NCBI GenBank assembly: GCA_030705745.1
Contig: JAUZPT010000123.1
Span: forward strand, 1-7,742
Source of the DNA: Bacillota bacterium
GTDB taxonomy: Bacteria; Bacillota; Bacilli; Bacillales; Cytobacillaceae
Direction of reading: 5' to 3'
Length of the DNA stretch: 7,742 bases
The translations under genes and the position numbers were made by a program. The notes beneath the pieces are model-generated. The model saw only the letters and a program-made list of their open reading frames with translations, searched no databases and was not told the origin of the DNA. Positions 1 to 4,867 of the stretch are shown piece after piece (position 1 is the first letter of the stretch; each line of letters starts with the position of its first letter).

Positions 1-2
1 AC

Positions 3-413
3 TCTAAAAAAATCGAACTGGATGGACATGTGTTCTATTCCAAAATAGAAGCAAGGTATTACCAGCAATTAAAATGGCTTGAAGCAAATAAACAGATATT
101 ATTTTTCCGATTGCAGCCGAGGTATTTATTGCAAGAATCGTTTGAAAAGGGCGAACAAAAATTTAAGAAGATTGAATATGTAGGAGACTTCGAGATTCAC
201 CACTTAGACGGAAGTATAGAAACCGTGGACATTAAGGGAGCGCCACCTACAGAGGCATTTAAAATCAAGCGGAAACTGTTTGAAAAACGTTACCCACATA
301 AGTTATCCATCATTGCCTATTCAAAAATGGATGGCGGCTGGATTGAATATGTCAAATTAGAGAAGTTGAGAAAATCAAGAAAAAAGAATAAAAGAGGGAA
401 GTTGGAACAGTAA
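3..413 (+). CDS. DUF1064-like PD-(D/E)XK phage nuclease (5' end outside window)
   Basis: The open frame runs in from the left edge (frame starting at base 3, no stop upstream), so the GTG at 30 is probably not the start: upstream codons read SKKIELDGH, which matches the usual N-terminal 'K-x-DG-x-x-F-x-SK-x-EA' block of DUF1064 proteins. Visible length is 136 residues. Numbered from base 3, the restriction-endonuclease-like signature is E16 (SKIEA), D62 (VGDFEI) and D76-x-K78 (VDIKG), followed by a basic helix FKIKRKLF. DUF1064 proteins are small phage nucleases of the PD-(D/E)XK fold found in replication/recombination modules of Firmicutes phages; the substrate is not settled, and a resolvase-like or nicking role is inference. 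The tail is very rich in Lys/Arg. A GGGGG ribosome-binding site for the next gene follows the stop directly. The family call is fairly secure, the biochemical role is not. Confidence 0.82.
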   Translation, partial: SKKIELDGHVFYSKIEARYYQQLKWLEANKQILFFRLQPRYLLQESFEKGEQKFKKIEYVGDFEIHHLDGSIETVDIKGAPPTEAFKIKRKLFEKRYPHKLSIIAYSKMDGGWIEYVKLEKLRKSRKKNKRGKLEQ

Positions 414-424
414 GGGGGATTACG

Positions 425-970
425 ATGAATAATGCCTACGAAGTAAGAGGAGATGTAACAATAATTTTTATCAAAAAGGGAGCAGAAATACACGAATGCC
501 TGATTGACACATCCGACTTGCCTAAAGTAAAAGAATTCCCGAATACTTGGCACGCCAATTTAGTAAAAAGAAGCCCTGGGCTTTATGTTGTCGGATATAC
601 TCCTAGACCAAATCGTACTCTAATTGTACTTCATAGGCTTATCATGAATGCTCCAAAAGGTTTGGTTGTAGATCACATCAATCATAATCCTTTAGATAAC
701 AGAAAAGAAAATCTAAGAATTGTAACAAACGCCCAAAACATGCAAAACAGATTAGGGGCTCAAAGTAATTCTAAATCCGGGGTGCGCGGTGTTGTATGGC
801 GAAAGGATATAAATAAATGGCAAGTCAGACTAAGAAAAAACGGCAAGTATTATTATTTTGGCTTTTACGATGATTTAGAAGAAGCGGCAAAGGCATCTAA
901 GGAAGCAATACTTAAGTTTTTCCCTTTCAGTTATGAAGCGACTGTAAAGGAAAAACAACAATATGAATGA
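425..970 (+). CDS. HNH endonuclease with C-terminal AP2 DNA-binding domain
   Basis: 181 aa. An HNH nuclease core spans about residues 65-108: H70 in the LHRLIM strand, then D83-H84, N86-H87-N88 and a closing N92/E95/N96 segment ending NAQNMQN, the usual layout of phage HNH_3-type enzymes. An AP2/ERF-like DNA-binding domain follows at about 115-165 (SGVRGVVW, W132, then YYYFGFYDDLEEAAKA). This two-domain arrangement is typical of free-standing phage homing endonucleases that nick or cut DNA near their own locus. It acts in the cytoplasm on DNA. The start ATG lies 4 bases after GGGGGAT, eleven bases downstream of the DUF1064 stop, and the 3' end overlaps the next small gene by 8 bases. No intron or intein is visible around it. 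Its DNA target cannot be read from the sequence. Confidence 0.9.
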   Translation: MNNAYEVRGDVTIIFIKKGAEIHECLIDTSDLPKVKEFPNTWHANLVKRSPGLYVVGYTPRPNRTLIVLHRLIMNAPKGLVVDHINHNPLDNRKENLRIVTNAQNMQNRLGAQSNSKSGVRGVVWRKDINKWQVRLRKNGKYYYFGFYDDLEEAAKASKEAILKFFPFSYEATVKEKQQYE

Positions 971-1127
971 TGTTGTATACGTAGACACAAGAACAAAATG
1001 GATGGTTGTCGAAGATAAATTAATGATTTGTTGGACGAAATGTCCATTGTATAAGAAGTGTAGCTCGCACTATGGATCCGACTGCAAGAAAATGGGCGGA
1101 ACAGAAATTCCTAAAATCAAAGGATGA
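963..1127 (+). CDS. Small Cys-rich phage protein, 54 aa
   Basis: The ATG at 963 overlaps the end of the HNH gene (ATGAATGA), with AAAGGA 11 bases upstream as a weak ribosome-binding site. The 54-residue product carries four cysteines in a tight C-terminal cluster (C23, C27, C33, C41) with a histidine at 36, arranged C-x3-C-x5-C-x2-H-x4-C, and then KKMGG. The spacing suggests a small metal-binding knuckle, which is inference. Small proteins with a CxxxC...CK-x-x-GG ending are common in early modules of Firmicutes phages, but I do not know a function for this one. The overlap with the next gene (ATGATGA) supports it being translated within the operon. Confidence 0.62.
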   Translation: MNDVVYVDTRTKWMVVEDKLMICWTKCPLYKKCSSHYGSDCKKMGGTEIPKIKG

Positions 1128-1132
1128 TGAAA

Positions 1133-1267
1133 ATGTGGTTCTTTTGTTTTCTAATCGGAAGTTGGGTTGGATTTGGAATATGCGCTTTGTTTTCAACACG
1201 ACAATACCAAAAAGGTTATAAGGACGGTGTGAAATATGGGAACGCTGAGGCAGTTAAAAAAGAATAA
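1133..1267 (+). CDS. Single-span membrane microprotein, about 44 aa
   Basis: Three in-frame ATGs (1124, 1127, 1133) are possible. I prefer 1133 because AAAGG at 1119-1123 then lies 9 bases away; 1124 would give the ATGA overlap with the preceding stop. The product starts with a hydrophobic helix (about residues 2-20, with W/F/G/C residues: WFFCFLIGSWVGFGICALF) and then has a soluble, charged tail with a G-x3-G-x3-G pattern (KGYKDGVKYG). This layout predicts a one-helix membrane protein with a cytoplasmic tail. It is shorter than a holin and has no lysis neighbours, so I do not call it a holin. Its 3' end overlaps the next gene by 32 bases in another frame. Function unknown. Confidence 0.55.
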   Translation: MWFFCFLIGSWVGFGICALFSTRQYQKGYKDGVKYGNAEAVKKE

Positions 1268-1490
1268 GAATGTAGCGGCTCCTTCTCCATTGAACACAAA
1301 GTTAATGGAAGCCTGGAATGCCGGATGGAGTCAGGGGTTTAAGCAAGGGGTCAAAGAGCAAAGAGAACGGGACATTGAAAGTACGGTAACACTGCTGGAA
1401 GGTCTGGAAACCATCCCGGGCATCGGTGAAAAGCTGGCGTGGAAGATTCGGGAGCATGTTATTAAGCAGTTTTCTGGTGAACAGGCATGA
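1236..1490 (+). CDS. Helix-hairpin-helix (HhH) small phage protein
   Basis: 84 aa. The C-terminal third holds a clear HhH motif, IPGIGEKLAWKI (residues 60-71), the non-sequence-specific DNA-backbone-binding hairpin seen in RuvA, ComEA and nucleases; the central G-I-G hairpin and following helix are intact. The middle (about 23-50) is a predicted charged helix, AWNAGWSQGFKQGVKEQRER, of the kind common in Bacillus phage small proteins. The N terminus is basic (LKKNKN). No catalytic domain is present, so a DNA-binding accessory role beside the upstream nucleases is the reasonable inference. AAGGA lies 11 bases before the ATG. The 5' end overlaps the membrane microprotein gene by 32 bases and the 3' end overlaps the next gene by ATGA, consistent with translational coupling. 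Confidence 0.75.
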   Translation: MGTLRQLKKNKNVAAPSPLNTKLMEAWNAGWSQGFKQGVKEQRERDIESTVTLLEGLETIPGIGEKLAWKIREHVIKQFSGEQA

Positions 1491-1684
1491 GGGTAATTGC
1501 AAAAGGCCGGACACAAGCGGAATGCCAAAAGGATGTCGCCTTGAAAGAAAAGAGGGGATGGCAACCCCTTTCTGAAATCAAAATGGATGATACATGGATT
1601 CCTGCCAGATATGTCTGTGTCATGGAAAAGCCGGACGATCCGCGGGGTCAGAAAAACAAGTTCAATCAGTATTTAGGATATTAA
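1487..1684 (+). CDS. Small hypothetical phage protein, 65 aa
   Basis: The start ATG shares bases with the HhH gene's stop (ATGA), and no clear ribosome-binding site precedes it, so translation is probably by re-initiation. The product is soluble, with an N-terminal beta strand (MRVIAKG), a helix (TQAECQKDVALKEKRG), a second strand region (WQPLSEIKM) and a third (RYVCVMEKP), ending in a polar GQKNKFNQYLGY tail. This looks like a compact beta-alpha-beta-beta fold. Similar small proteins with a 'kRGW-x-P-L' turn are frequent in Bacillaceae phages, but I know no function. It closes the tightly packed early cluster; the next gene has its own strong ribosome-binding site. Confidence 0.65.
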   Translation: MRVIAKGRTQAECQKDVALKEKRGWQPLSEIKMDDTWIPARYVCVMEKPDDPRGQKNKFNQYLGY

Positions 1685-1702
1685 AAAAAGGGAGATGGGA
1701 AA

Positions 1703-2080
1703 ATGAAAAAACTAATCGTCAGCTTATTGTTGATCATGTCTATTTGTACAGGTGCCTTTGCTGCCACTACTTCAGTTCAACCGCCGATCAGTGTCGGGAC
1801 CTATGTGGATTTTAATCATGAAGTCAGGCTGCAATGGAAACCTGTTCCCGGGGCGGTAGCTTATAAGGTATACCTGGCACAAGGATACAATGCTAAGACA
1901 GGATTCAAGCTTCAGTACACGCTTAAAAATTATTCACTCATTTATGATGGCCGGCAGTATTGGATTATCTCCTATGTTTCCACCCCGAAGATTAGTTGGG
2001 ATACCATCCGGGTGACATCTATAGATAAATACGGTCATGAATCAATTCCTTGTGTAACCAATGTGAATGTCTGGAGATAA
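1703..2080 (+). CDS. Secreted protein with one fibronectin type III-like domain
   Basis: 125 aa. The N terminus is a classic Sec signal peptide: KK at 2-3, hydrophobic core LIVSLLLIMSIC (4-15), and an AFA cleavage motif at 18-20 followed by ATT. No lipobox is evident. The mature part (about 105 residues) reads like a single Ig/FnIII-type beta sandwich: VRLQWKPVPGAVAYKVYL at about 41-58 has the B-C strand tryptophan and the A-x-Y-x-V-Y strand, and TIRVTSIDKYGHES at 101-114 is the F-G hairpin seen in bacterial FnIII modules. AGGGAG lies 8 bases before the ATG. A phage gene for a free, exported FnIII module outside the tail genes suggests a surface or lysogenic-conversion product such as an adsorption blocker; this is inference. 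A stem-loop follows 4 bases after the stop. Confidence 0.72.
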   Translation: MKKLIVSLLLIMSICTGAFAATTSVQPPISVGTYVDFNHEVRLQWKPVPGAVAYKVYLAQGYNAKTGFKLQYTLKNYSLIYDGRQYWIISYVSTPKISWDTIRVTSIDKYGHESIPCVTNVNVWR

Positions 2081-2083
2081 AGT

Positions 2084-2105
2084 CGGAGGGGCTTCGGCTC
2101 CTCTG
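2084..2105 (+). terminator. UUCG-capped stem-loop, possible weak terminator or mRNA stabiliser
   Basis: Bases 2084-2092 pair with 2097-2105 (nine pairs including two G-U) around a C(TTCG)G tetraloop, an exceptionally stable RNA cap. Only TGTT follows instead of a proper T tract, so efficient Rho-independent termination is doubtful. It sits between the secreted protein gene and the ribosome-binding site of the next gene, where it could reduce read-through or protect the upstream message. Confidence 0.5.
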
Positions 2106-2124
2106 TTAAGAAGGTGGAGAGCGT

Positions 2125-2640
2125 ATGAGAGATTATTTGAACGCTAACGAAAAAAATCAATTCATGGTGCTTCAATCCATCGTGCAGATGATCGATGGAT
2201 TAAGAAATAGTGGAGTAGATGGGCCAAAACTTGGAAGCATGTTGGAACAGTGGACAAAAAGCAATAACATCACTAAAGAGGAACACAAAAACCTAAAAAC
2301 AGCCGAAACGTACTTAAGAAAATTTTTAGCGTCCGTATTTGAACGATTAAGCCCAAAAGAGCAGGAAGTCATCAAGAAAAAAATCATGAAGTTCGACTTT
2401 AAATTGGTGGATGATTTTACTTTGAAGCAGATTAACCGGGATATCTCGGATCGGTTTGTCAATGCGGCGGTTCCCAGAGAACAATTTAATGATTGGTGTT
2501 CAGAAATCATGAGCGTGAAGTGCAATGGATGCAAGAAGGATGGAAATACATGTGAACTGAATCAAGTATTTGAGAACAACTTTATCCCGGAAAGTGGTTT
2601 CGATTTGCCGAACTGTAAATTTGCTTATAGTAATGAATGA
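2125..2640 (+). CDS. DUF5651-like Cys-rich phage protein
   Basis: 171 aa, preceded by AAGGTGGAGAG and an ATG. The N terminus (MRDYLNANEKNQFMVLQSIV) and the EEHKNLKTAETYL segment (52-64) fit my recollection of DUF5651, a protein of unknown function common in Bacillus and related phages. The N-terminal two thirds are helical. The C-terminal part has a cysteine cluster (C125, C133, C136, C143, C164) with a CNGC knuckle, pointing to a bound metal or Fe-S centre; this is inference from spacing. The 3' end overlaps an in-frame ATG of the following reading frame (ATGA). In related phages such genes sit in the middle region before the late switch, as here. No enzymatic motif is visible. Confidence 0.68.
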   Translation: MRDYLNANEKNQFMVLQSIVQMIDGLRNSGVDGPKLGSMLEQWTKSNNITKEEHKNLKTAETYLRKFLASVFERLSPKEQEVIKKKIMKFDFKLVDDFTLKQINRDISDRFVNAAVPREQFNDWCSEIMSVKCNGCKKDGNTCELNQVFENNFIPESGFDLPNCKFAYSNE

Positions 2641-2675
2641 TTGACAAAAAAAGACGAGGAGAAGGAAAGAAAACA

Positions 2676-2843
2676 ATGAACATTTTCATCCAGTCACTGA
2701 CCTATGCAGGGATTCTCTCAAACGGACTTGCCATCCTGGTGTTTATCTTATTCCATGCGACGGAACATGTGCCCACTGCTGCCATTGACTTAAGCATTTG
2801 GATTGCCACGTATCTATTCCACAAAAGAATGGGCACCTGGTAA
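2676..2843 (+). CDS. Two-span membrane microprotein, 55 aa
   Basis: An ATG at 2637 overlaps the previous stop, but the ATG at 2676 is preceded by AAGGA with 9-base spacing and removes an unlikely Lys/Arg-rich leader (IDKKRRGEGKK), so I chose 2676; using 2637 would give 68 aa. The product has two hydrophobic segments, about residues 8-27 (TYAGILSNGLAILVFILFHA) and 36-48 (AIDLSIWIATYLF), joined by a short TEHVPT loop, and a basic end HKRMGTW. This is a small hairpin membrane protein. Holin-like function is conceivable from shape only; no endolysin gene is adjacent and the position is far from a usual lysis cassette. Function unknown. Confidence 0.6.
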   Translation: MNIFIQSLTYAGILSNGLAILVFILFHATEHVPTAAIDLSIWIATYLFHKRMGTW

Positions 2844-2873
2844 CCTATCATTTTAAATAACGGAGGATTCCGA

Positions 2874-3956
2874 ATGGATAGAGTAGCTCAAAGCTATGCA
2901 ATACTTGACCGGTTAAGATTGGATCACGGACTATATCTTGCTTCACCGTCTATCGATTACTCATTCGTATGGCTTAGGGATTCCTGCTATGAGGTCCTTC
3001 CTTACCTGAATAAATCCTGTGACCGCTACGAAAAAACCTATCACCGCTTATTGGATTTGTTTAAAGAGTATGAATGGAAACTGGATATTCATCAAACGAA
3101 AAAGCCTGTTGAACAGTGGGAGTTTATTCATGCCAAGTATGATGCTCACACGGCAAGGGAAATCGATGCCCCCTGGGGTCACCACCAACTGGATGCGATT
3201 GGTGCCATTCTGTTTGGAATTGGGCAAGGGATAAAGGCAGGGAAACCAGTCATCCGGGATTATAAAGATAAGGACATAGTACAAAAACTGGTCGGCTATC
3301 TTGCTTGCTGTGAATACTGGGACAATCCGGATAACGGCATGTGGGAGGAATGGCGGGAGATTCATTCGAGTTCGGTCGGTGCATGTGTCGCTGGCCTGCA
3401 GGCAGTAAGGGATCTGGTTTTTGTTCCAAGGGAGCTCATCTTAAAAGGATATCGAACCCTAGCTGGAATGTTCCCGGTTGAATCCAAAGACCGGCCGGCG
3501 GATTTGGCTCAGTTAAGTTTGATTTATCCGTATAAAGTAGCGTTTTGCCATGATGCCAAAGTGATTGTGGATAGAGTGGAAACATTGTTGCTTCGCAAAA
3601 AAGGAGTTATTCGTTATCTCGGGGATTCCTATTATGCAACAAATGAATATGAGGGACGGCATCATCCGTTGATGCACTATATTGGTTTCGAAGCGGAGTG
3701 GACCTTCGGTCTGCCGTGGCTGGCCCTCTGTCACTTGGAATTAGGAAACATGGAAAAGGCTGCTGAATACATCGCATGGACGGAGAATGTGATGTTGGCA
3801 GATGGAAGTTTGCCGGAATTGTACTTTTCAGGAATAGCCACACCAAACCCGAATACACCTTTAGGATGGTCGAATGCCATGTATATCTTGGCTAAAGAAG
3901 CTTTGAATCGTGAGATCGAAACTCAAGAAAAACAAAAAGAACGTATGGAGGTGTAA
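2874..3956 (+). CDS. GH15 / phosphorylase-kinase-alpha-like (alpha/alpha)6-barrel protein
   Basis: 360 aa, GGAGG 7 bases before the ATG. Motifs of the glucoamylase (GH15) fold occur in order: GLYLASPS (19-26), the substrate-pocket FVWLRDS (31-37), HAKY (86-89), WGHHQLDAIG (101-110), NGMWEEW (154-160; E158/E159 candidate general acid), SSSVG (165-169), EAEW (273-276), SLPELY (312-317; E315 candidate general base) and PLGWSNAMYIL (329-339). HAKY, WGH-x-QLDA, SSVG and LPELY are, from memory, especially like the N-terminal GH15-like domain of eukaryotic phosphorylase kinase alpha/beta and its bacterial relatives. There is no signal peptide and no N-terminal beta-sandwich, so this is a minimal cytoplasmic barrel, shorter than usual for the family. 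Both putative catalytic Glu positions are kept, so hydrolysis of an alpha-glucoside is plausible; substrate unknown. It is an odd cargo gene for a phage operon. Confidence 0.82.
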   Translation: MDRVAQSYAILDRLRLDHGLYLASPSIDYSFVWLRDSCYEVLPYLNKSCDRYEKTYHRLLDLFKEYEWKLDIHQTKKPVEQWEFIHAKYDAHTAREIDAPWGHHQLDAIGAILFGIGQGIKAGKPVIRDYKDKDIVQKLVGYLACCEYWDNPDNGMWEEWREIHSSSVGACVAGLQAVRDLVFVPRELILKGYRTLAGMFPVESKDRPADLAQLSLIYPYKVAFCHDAKVIVDRVETLLLRKKGVIRYLGDSYYATNEYEGRHHPLMHYIGFEAEWTFGLPWLALCHLELGNMEKAAEYIAWTENVMLADGSLPELYFSGIATPNPNTPLGWSNAMYILAKEALNREIETQEKQKERMEV

Positions 3957-3958
3957 AT

Positions 3959-4126
3959 ATGGGACAAGTTACAGTTTGGCAAATGACACCCGAGGAATTG
4001 GAGGCATATAAGGCCAAACATCCAATAAAACCCACAAAAAAGCCAAAAGGGACAGGATTTGTCAATGTCTATGCTCCTGAGTATAGATGGCCTGGTAGTA
4101 GGAAAGCAAAGGCGGCGAGGGAATAA
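3959..4126 (+). CDS. Small basic phage protein, 55 aa
   Basis: The ATG at 3959 lies 5 bases after a strong GGAGGTG site at 3947-3953 that overlaps the end of the GH15-like gene. The product begins MGQVTVWQMTPEELEAYK, has a basic Lys/Pro segment (HPIKPTKKPKG) and ends GSRKAKAARE. It is soluble and strongly basic with no Cys, which is consistent with nucleic-acid binding but not proof. Small 'TPEE-x-E-x-Y-K-x-K-x-P' proteins occur widely just before late regulators in Firmicutes phages; function unknown. Its stop is directly followed, without a gap, by the ATG of the regulator gene. Confidence 0.66.
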   Translation: MGQVTVWQMTPEELEAYKAKHPIKPTKKPKGTGFVNVYAPEYRWPGSRKAKAARE

Positions 4127-4576
4127 ATGATAGATATCACAGAATTGATTCGTGATTATCGAATGATGAAACGAGAAATTGAACGTTTGCAGAAAATCCT
4201 TTTTGGACAATCGATCCCCATGCGTTCTTGGGGAGTCGCACAATACGGCATTGAGGCAACATTGCCAAAAGGGAGTTCAGGAAAGAGCCAAGCGGAATTA
4301 AAAAACATGGATATTCGGGAACAAAAGAACATCAAACGATTGGAAGAATATCAGCGTAAAGTGGTCGCCATTGAAAGTGCAGGCGACCTTTTAGAAAGAG
4401 AAATTCACAAAATCGTCTATGATTGCATGTTAAGTGGAATGACGAGACATGAGATAGCCATTCATTTAGAAATATCCCGTGATTCCGTGGATAAACTGCG
4501 AGCCGAGGTAAAGGCGCAACTCCACACAAATACGACTTTTTCCAAACTTTTGCAGGGAGAAAAAAATGTGGTGTAA
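4127..4576 (+). CDS. Sigma-region-4-like phage late transcription regulator (ArpU/RinA type)
   Basis: 149 aa; the ATG abuts the previous TAA, with GGCGAGGG upstream. The N terminus (ITELIRDYRMMKREIERLQK) is a predicted coiled-coil helix. The middle contains WGVAQYGIEATLPKG, a block I associate with phage activators of this type. The C-terminal half ends in a helix-turn-helix like sigma-70 region 4 at about 98-128: V97-x2-CMLSGMTRHEIAIHLEISRD, then SVDKLRAEV as recognition helix. Such proteins are encoded immediately upstream of the terminase genes in many Bacillus, Enterococcus and Staphylococcus phages and activate late (packaging and morphogenesis) transcription. Position, size and architecture fit that role. 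The likely target region is the non-coding stretch directly downstream. The exact family (ArpU, RinA or another) cannot be fixed by eye. Confidence 0.75.
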   Translation: MIDITELIRDYRMMKREIERLQKILFGQSIPMRSWGVAQYGIEATLPKGSSGKSQAELKNMDIREQKNIKRLEEYQRKVVAIESAGDLLEREIHKIVYDCMLSGMTRHEIAIHLEISRDSVDKLRAEVKAQLHTNTTFSKLLQGEKNVV

Positions 4577-4730
4577 AATGGGAGGGAGGTTCGGCGCGGT
4601 TGAAATTCTATCGCCCATCCACCTCTTCCGAGGTTCTCACTATTCTTTACCCCAACTTATTAAACCTTAAACAGGTTTGATATAAAACCAGCGGAAACTG
4701 GTTCGCAACCAACCGTGTGGTCCTTTTCTT
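4577..4730 (+). promoter_or_regulatory. Structured non-coding leader between late regulator and terminator
   Basis: No supported gene lies between 4577 and 4886. The first part carries several potential RNA hairpins: 4621-4625/4630-4634 (ACCTC/GAGGT), 4660-4667/4673-4680 (eight pairs, one G-U), 4686-4691/4698-4703 (AACCAG/CTGGTT) and 4708-4711/4718-4721. GAGGTTC occurs twice (4586-4592, 4630-4636), and both copies can pair with ACCTC at 4621-4625, so two folds exclude each other. CCTCTT at 4622-4627 is also fully complementary to AAGAGG at 4732-4737, the foot of the terminator stem. This is where a late promoter or antitermination site would be expected; I find no convincing consensus -35/-10 pair, which would fit an activator-dependent promoter. 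Confidence 0.4.
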
Positions 4731-4770
4731 AAAGAGGCGGTACTCGAACCTGGCGAGTATCGTCTTTTTC
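4731..4770 (+). terminator. Rho-independent terminator upstream of late packaging operon
   Basis: Bases 4731-4746 pair with 4754-4769 (16 consecutive pairs, three of them G-U) around a 7-base loop AACCTGG. The core TACTCG/CGAGTA is perfect, and the 3' side finishes in a T-rich run (TCTTTTTC). This is a good intrinsic terminator shape and would end transcription coming from the early/middle genes and the regulator. CCTTTT at 4722-4727 and CCTCTT at 4622-4627 can each pair with AAGAGG at 4732-4737 and so compete with the stem foot. The reverse-strand reading lacks a matching T tract, so it is probably one-directional. Confidence 0.72.
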
Positions 4771-4771
4771 T

Positions 4772-4867
4772 ATGTTCATTGAAAACTGGGTACGTCTATC
4801 AGTCGAAAGGAAAGCCGTAATGGATTCCTGCGGATAGCTTGCCACGTATCTGGTTTTGAATGAATAT
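4772..4867 (+). ncRNA. Putative structured RNA: long imperfect stem upstream of late operon
   Basis: Bases 4772-4795 pair with 4844-4867: 24 positions, one G/G mismatch (4781/4858) and four G-U pairs (4774, 4787, 4788, 4790). Because most departures from perfect symmetry still pair in RNA, selection on an RNA fold is more likely than on a DNA palindrome. Directly stacked inside is CTATC/GATAG (4796-4800/4833-4837), with CTTGCC (4838-4843) unpaired on the 3' side. A further AGGAA/TTCCT helix (4808-4812/4825-4829) is capped by a purine-rich loop. The element starts just after the terminator and ends 5 bases before the AAAGGG ribosome-binding site at 4873-4878. It matches no riboswitch or ribozyme class I can name. 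Role unknown: processed ncRNA, translational control or a packaging-associated RNA are all guesses. Confidence 0.5.

Noticed and set aside
2641..2669. Promoter with TTGACA at 2641-2646.
   Set aside because: At 16-18 bases downstream there is only an A/G-rich ribosome-binding region, not a -10 box.
2676..2843. Calling the two-span membrane microprotein a holin.
   Set aside because: No endolysin nearby and a middle-region position; topology alone is not enough.
4578..4670. 30-codon frame just after the regulator gene.
   Set aside because: No ribosome-binding site at suitable distance and no recognisable protein character; it overlaps the hairpin leader.
4657..4686. Promoter with TATAAA at 4681-4686.
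   Set aside because: The matching -35 position reads TTATTA and the box overlaps two hairpins; too weak to report as a promoter.
4681..4762. tRNA on the minus strand, suggested by GGTTCGAGTACC resembling a T arm.
   Set aside because: The would-be T stem does not pair over five bases, and no acceptor stem or anticodon arm can be drawn; the sequence is the terminator hairpin.
4772..4837. 21-codon frame (starting MFIENWVRLS) inside the structured RNA.
   Set aside because: No ribosome-binding site; it starts at the stem foot and is fully explained by the paired RNA.
4796..4838. Hammerhead ribozyme-like piece: CGAAA followed by an AGGAA/TTCCT helix.
   Set aside because: There is no CUGAUGA box and no stem II, and the cleavage-site nucleotide after the helix is G, which hammerheads do not accept.
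2803..4851. 13-base exact repeat TTGCCACGTATCT at 2803-2815 and 4839-4851.
   Set aside because: One shared 13-mer is expected at about chance level in a window of this size; no extension on either side.
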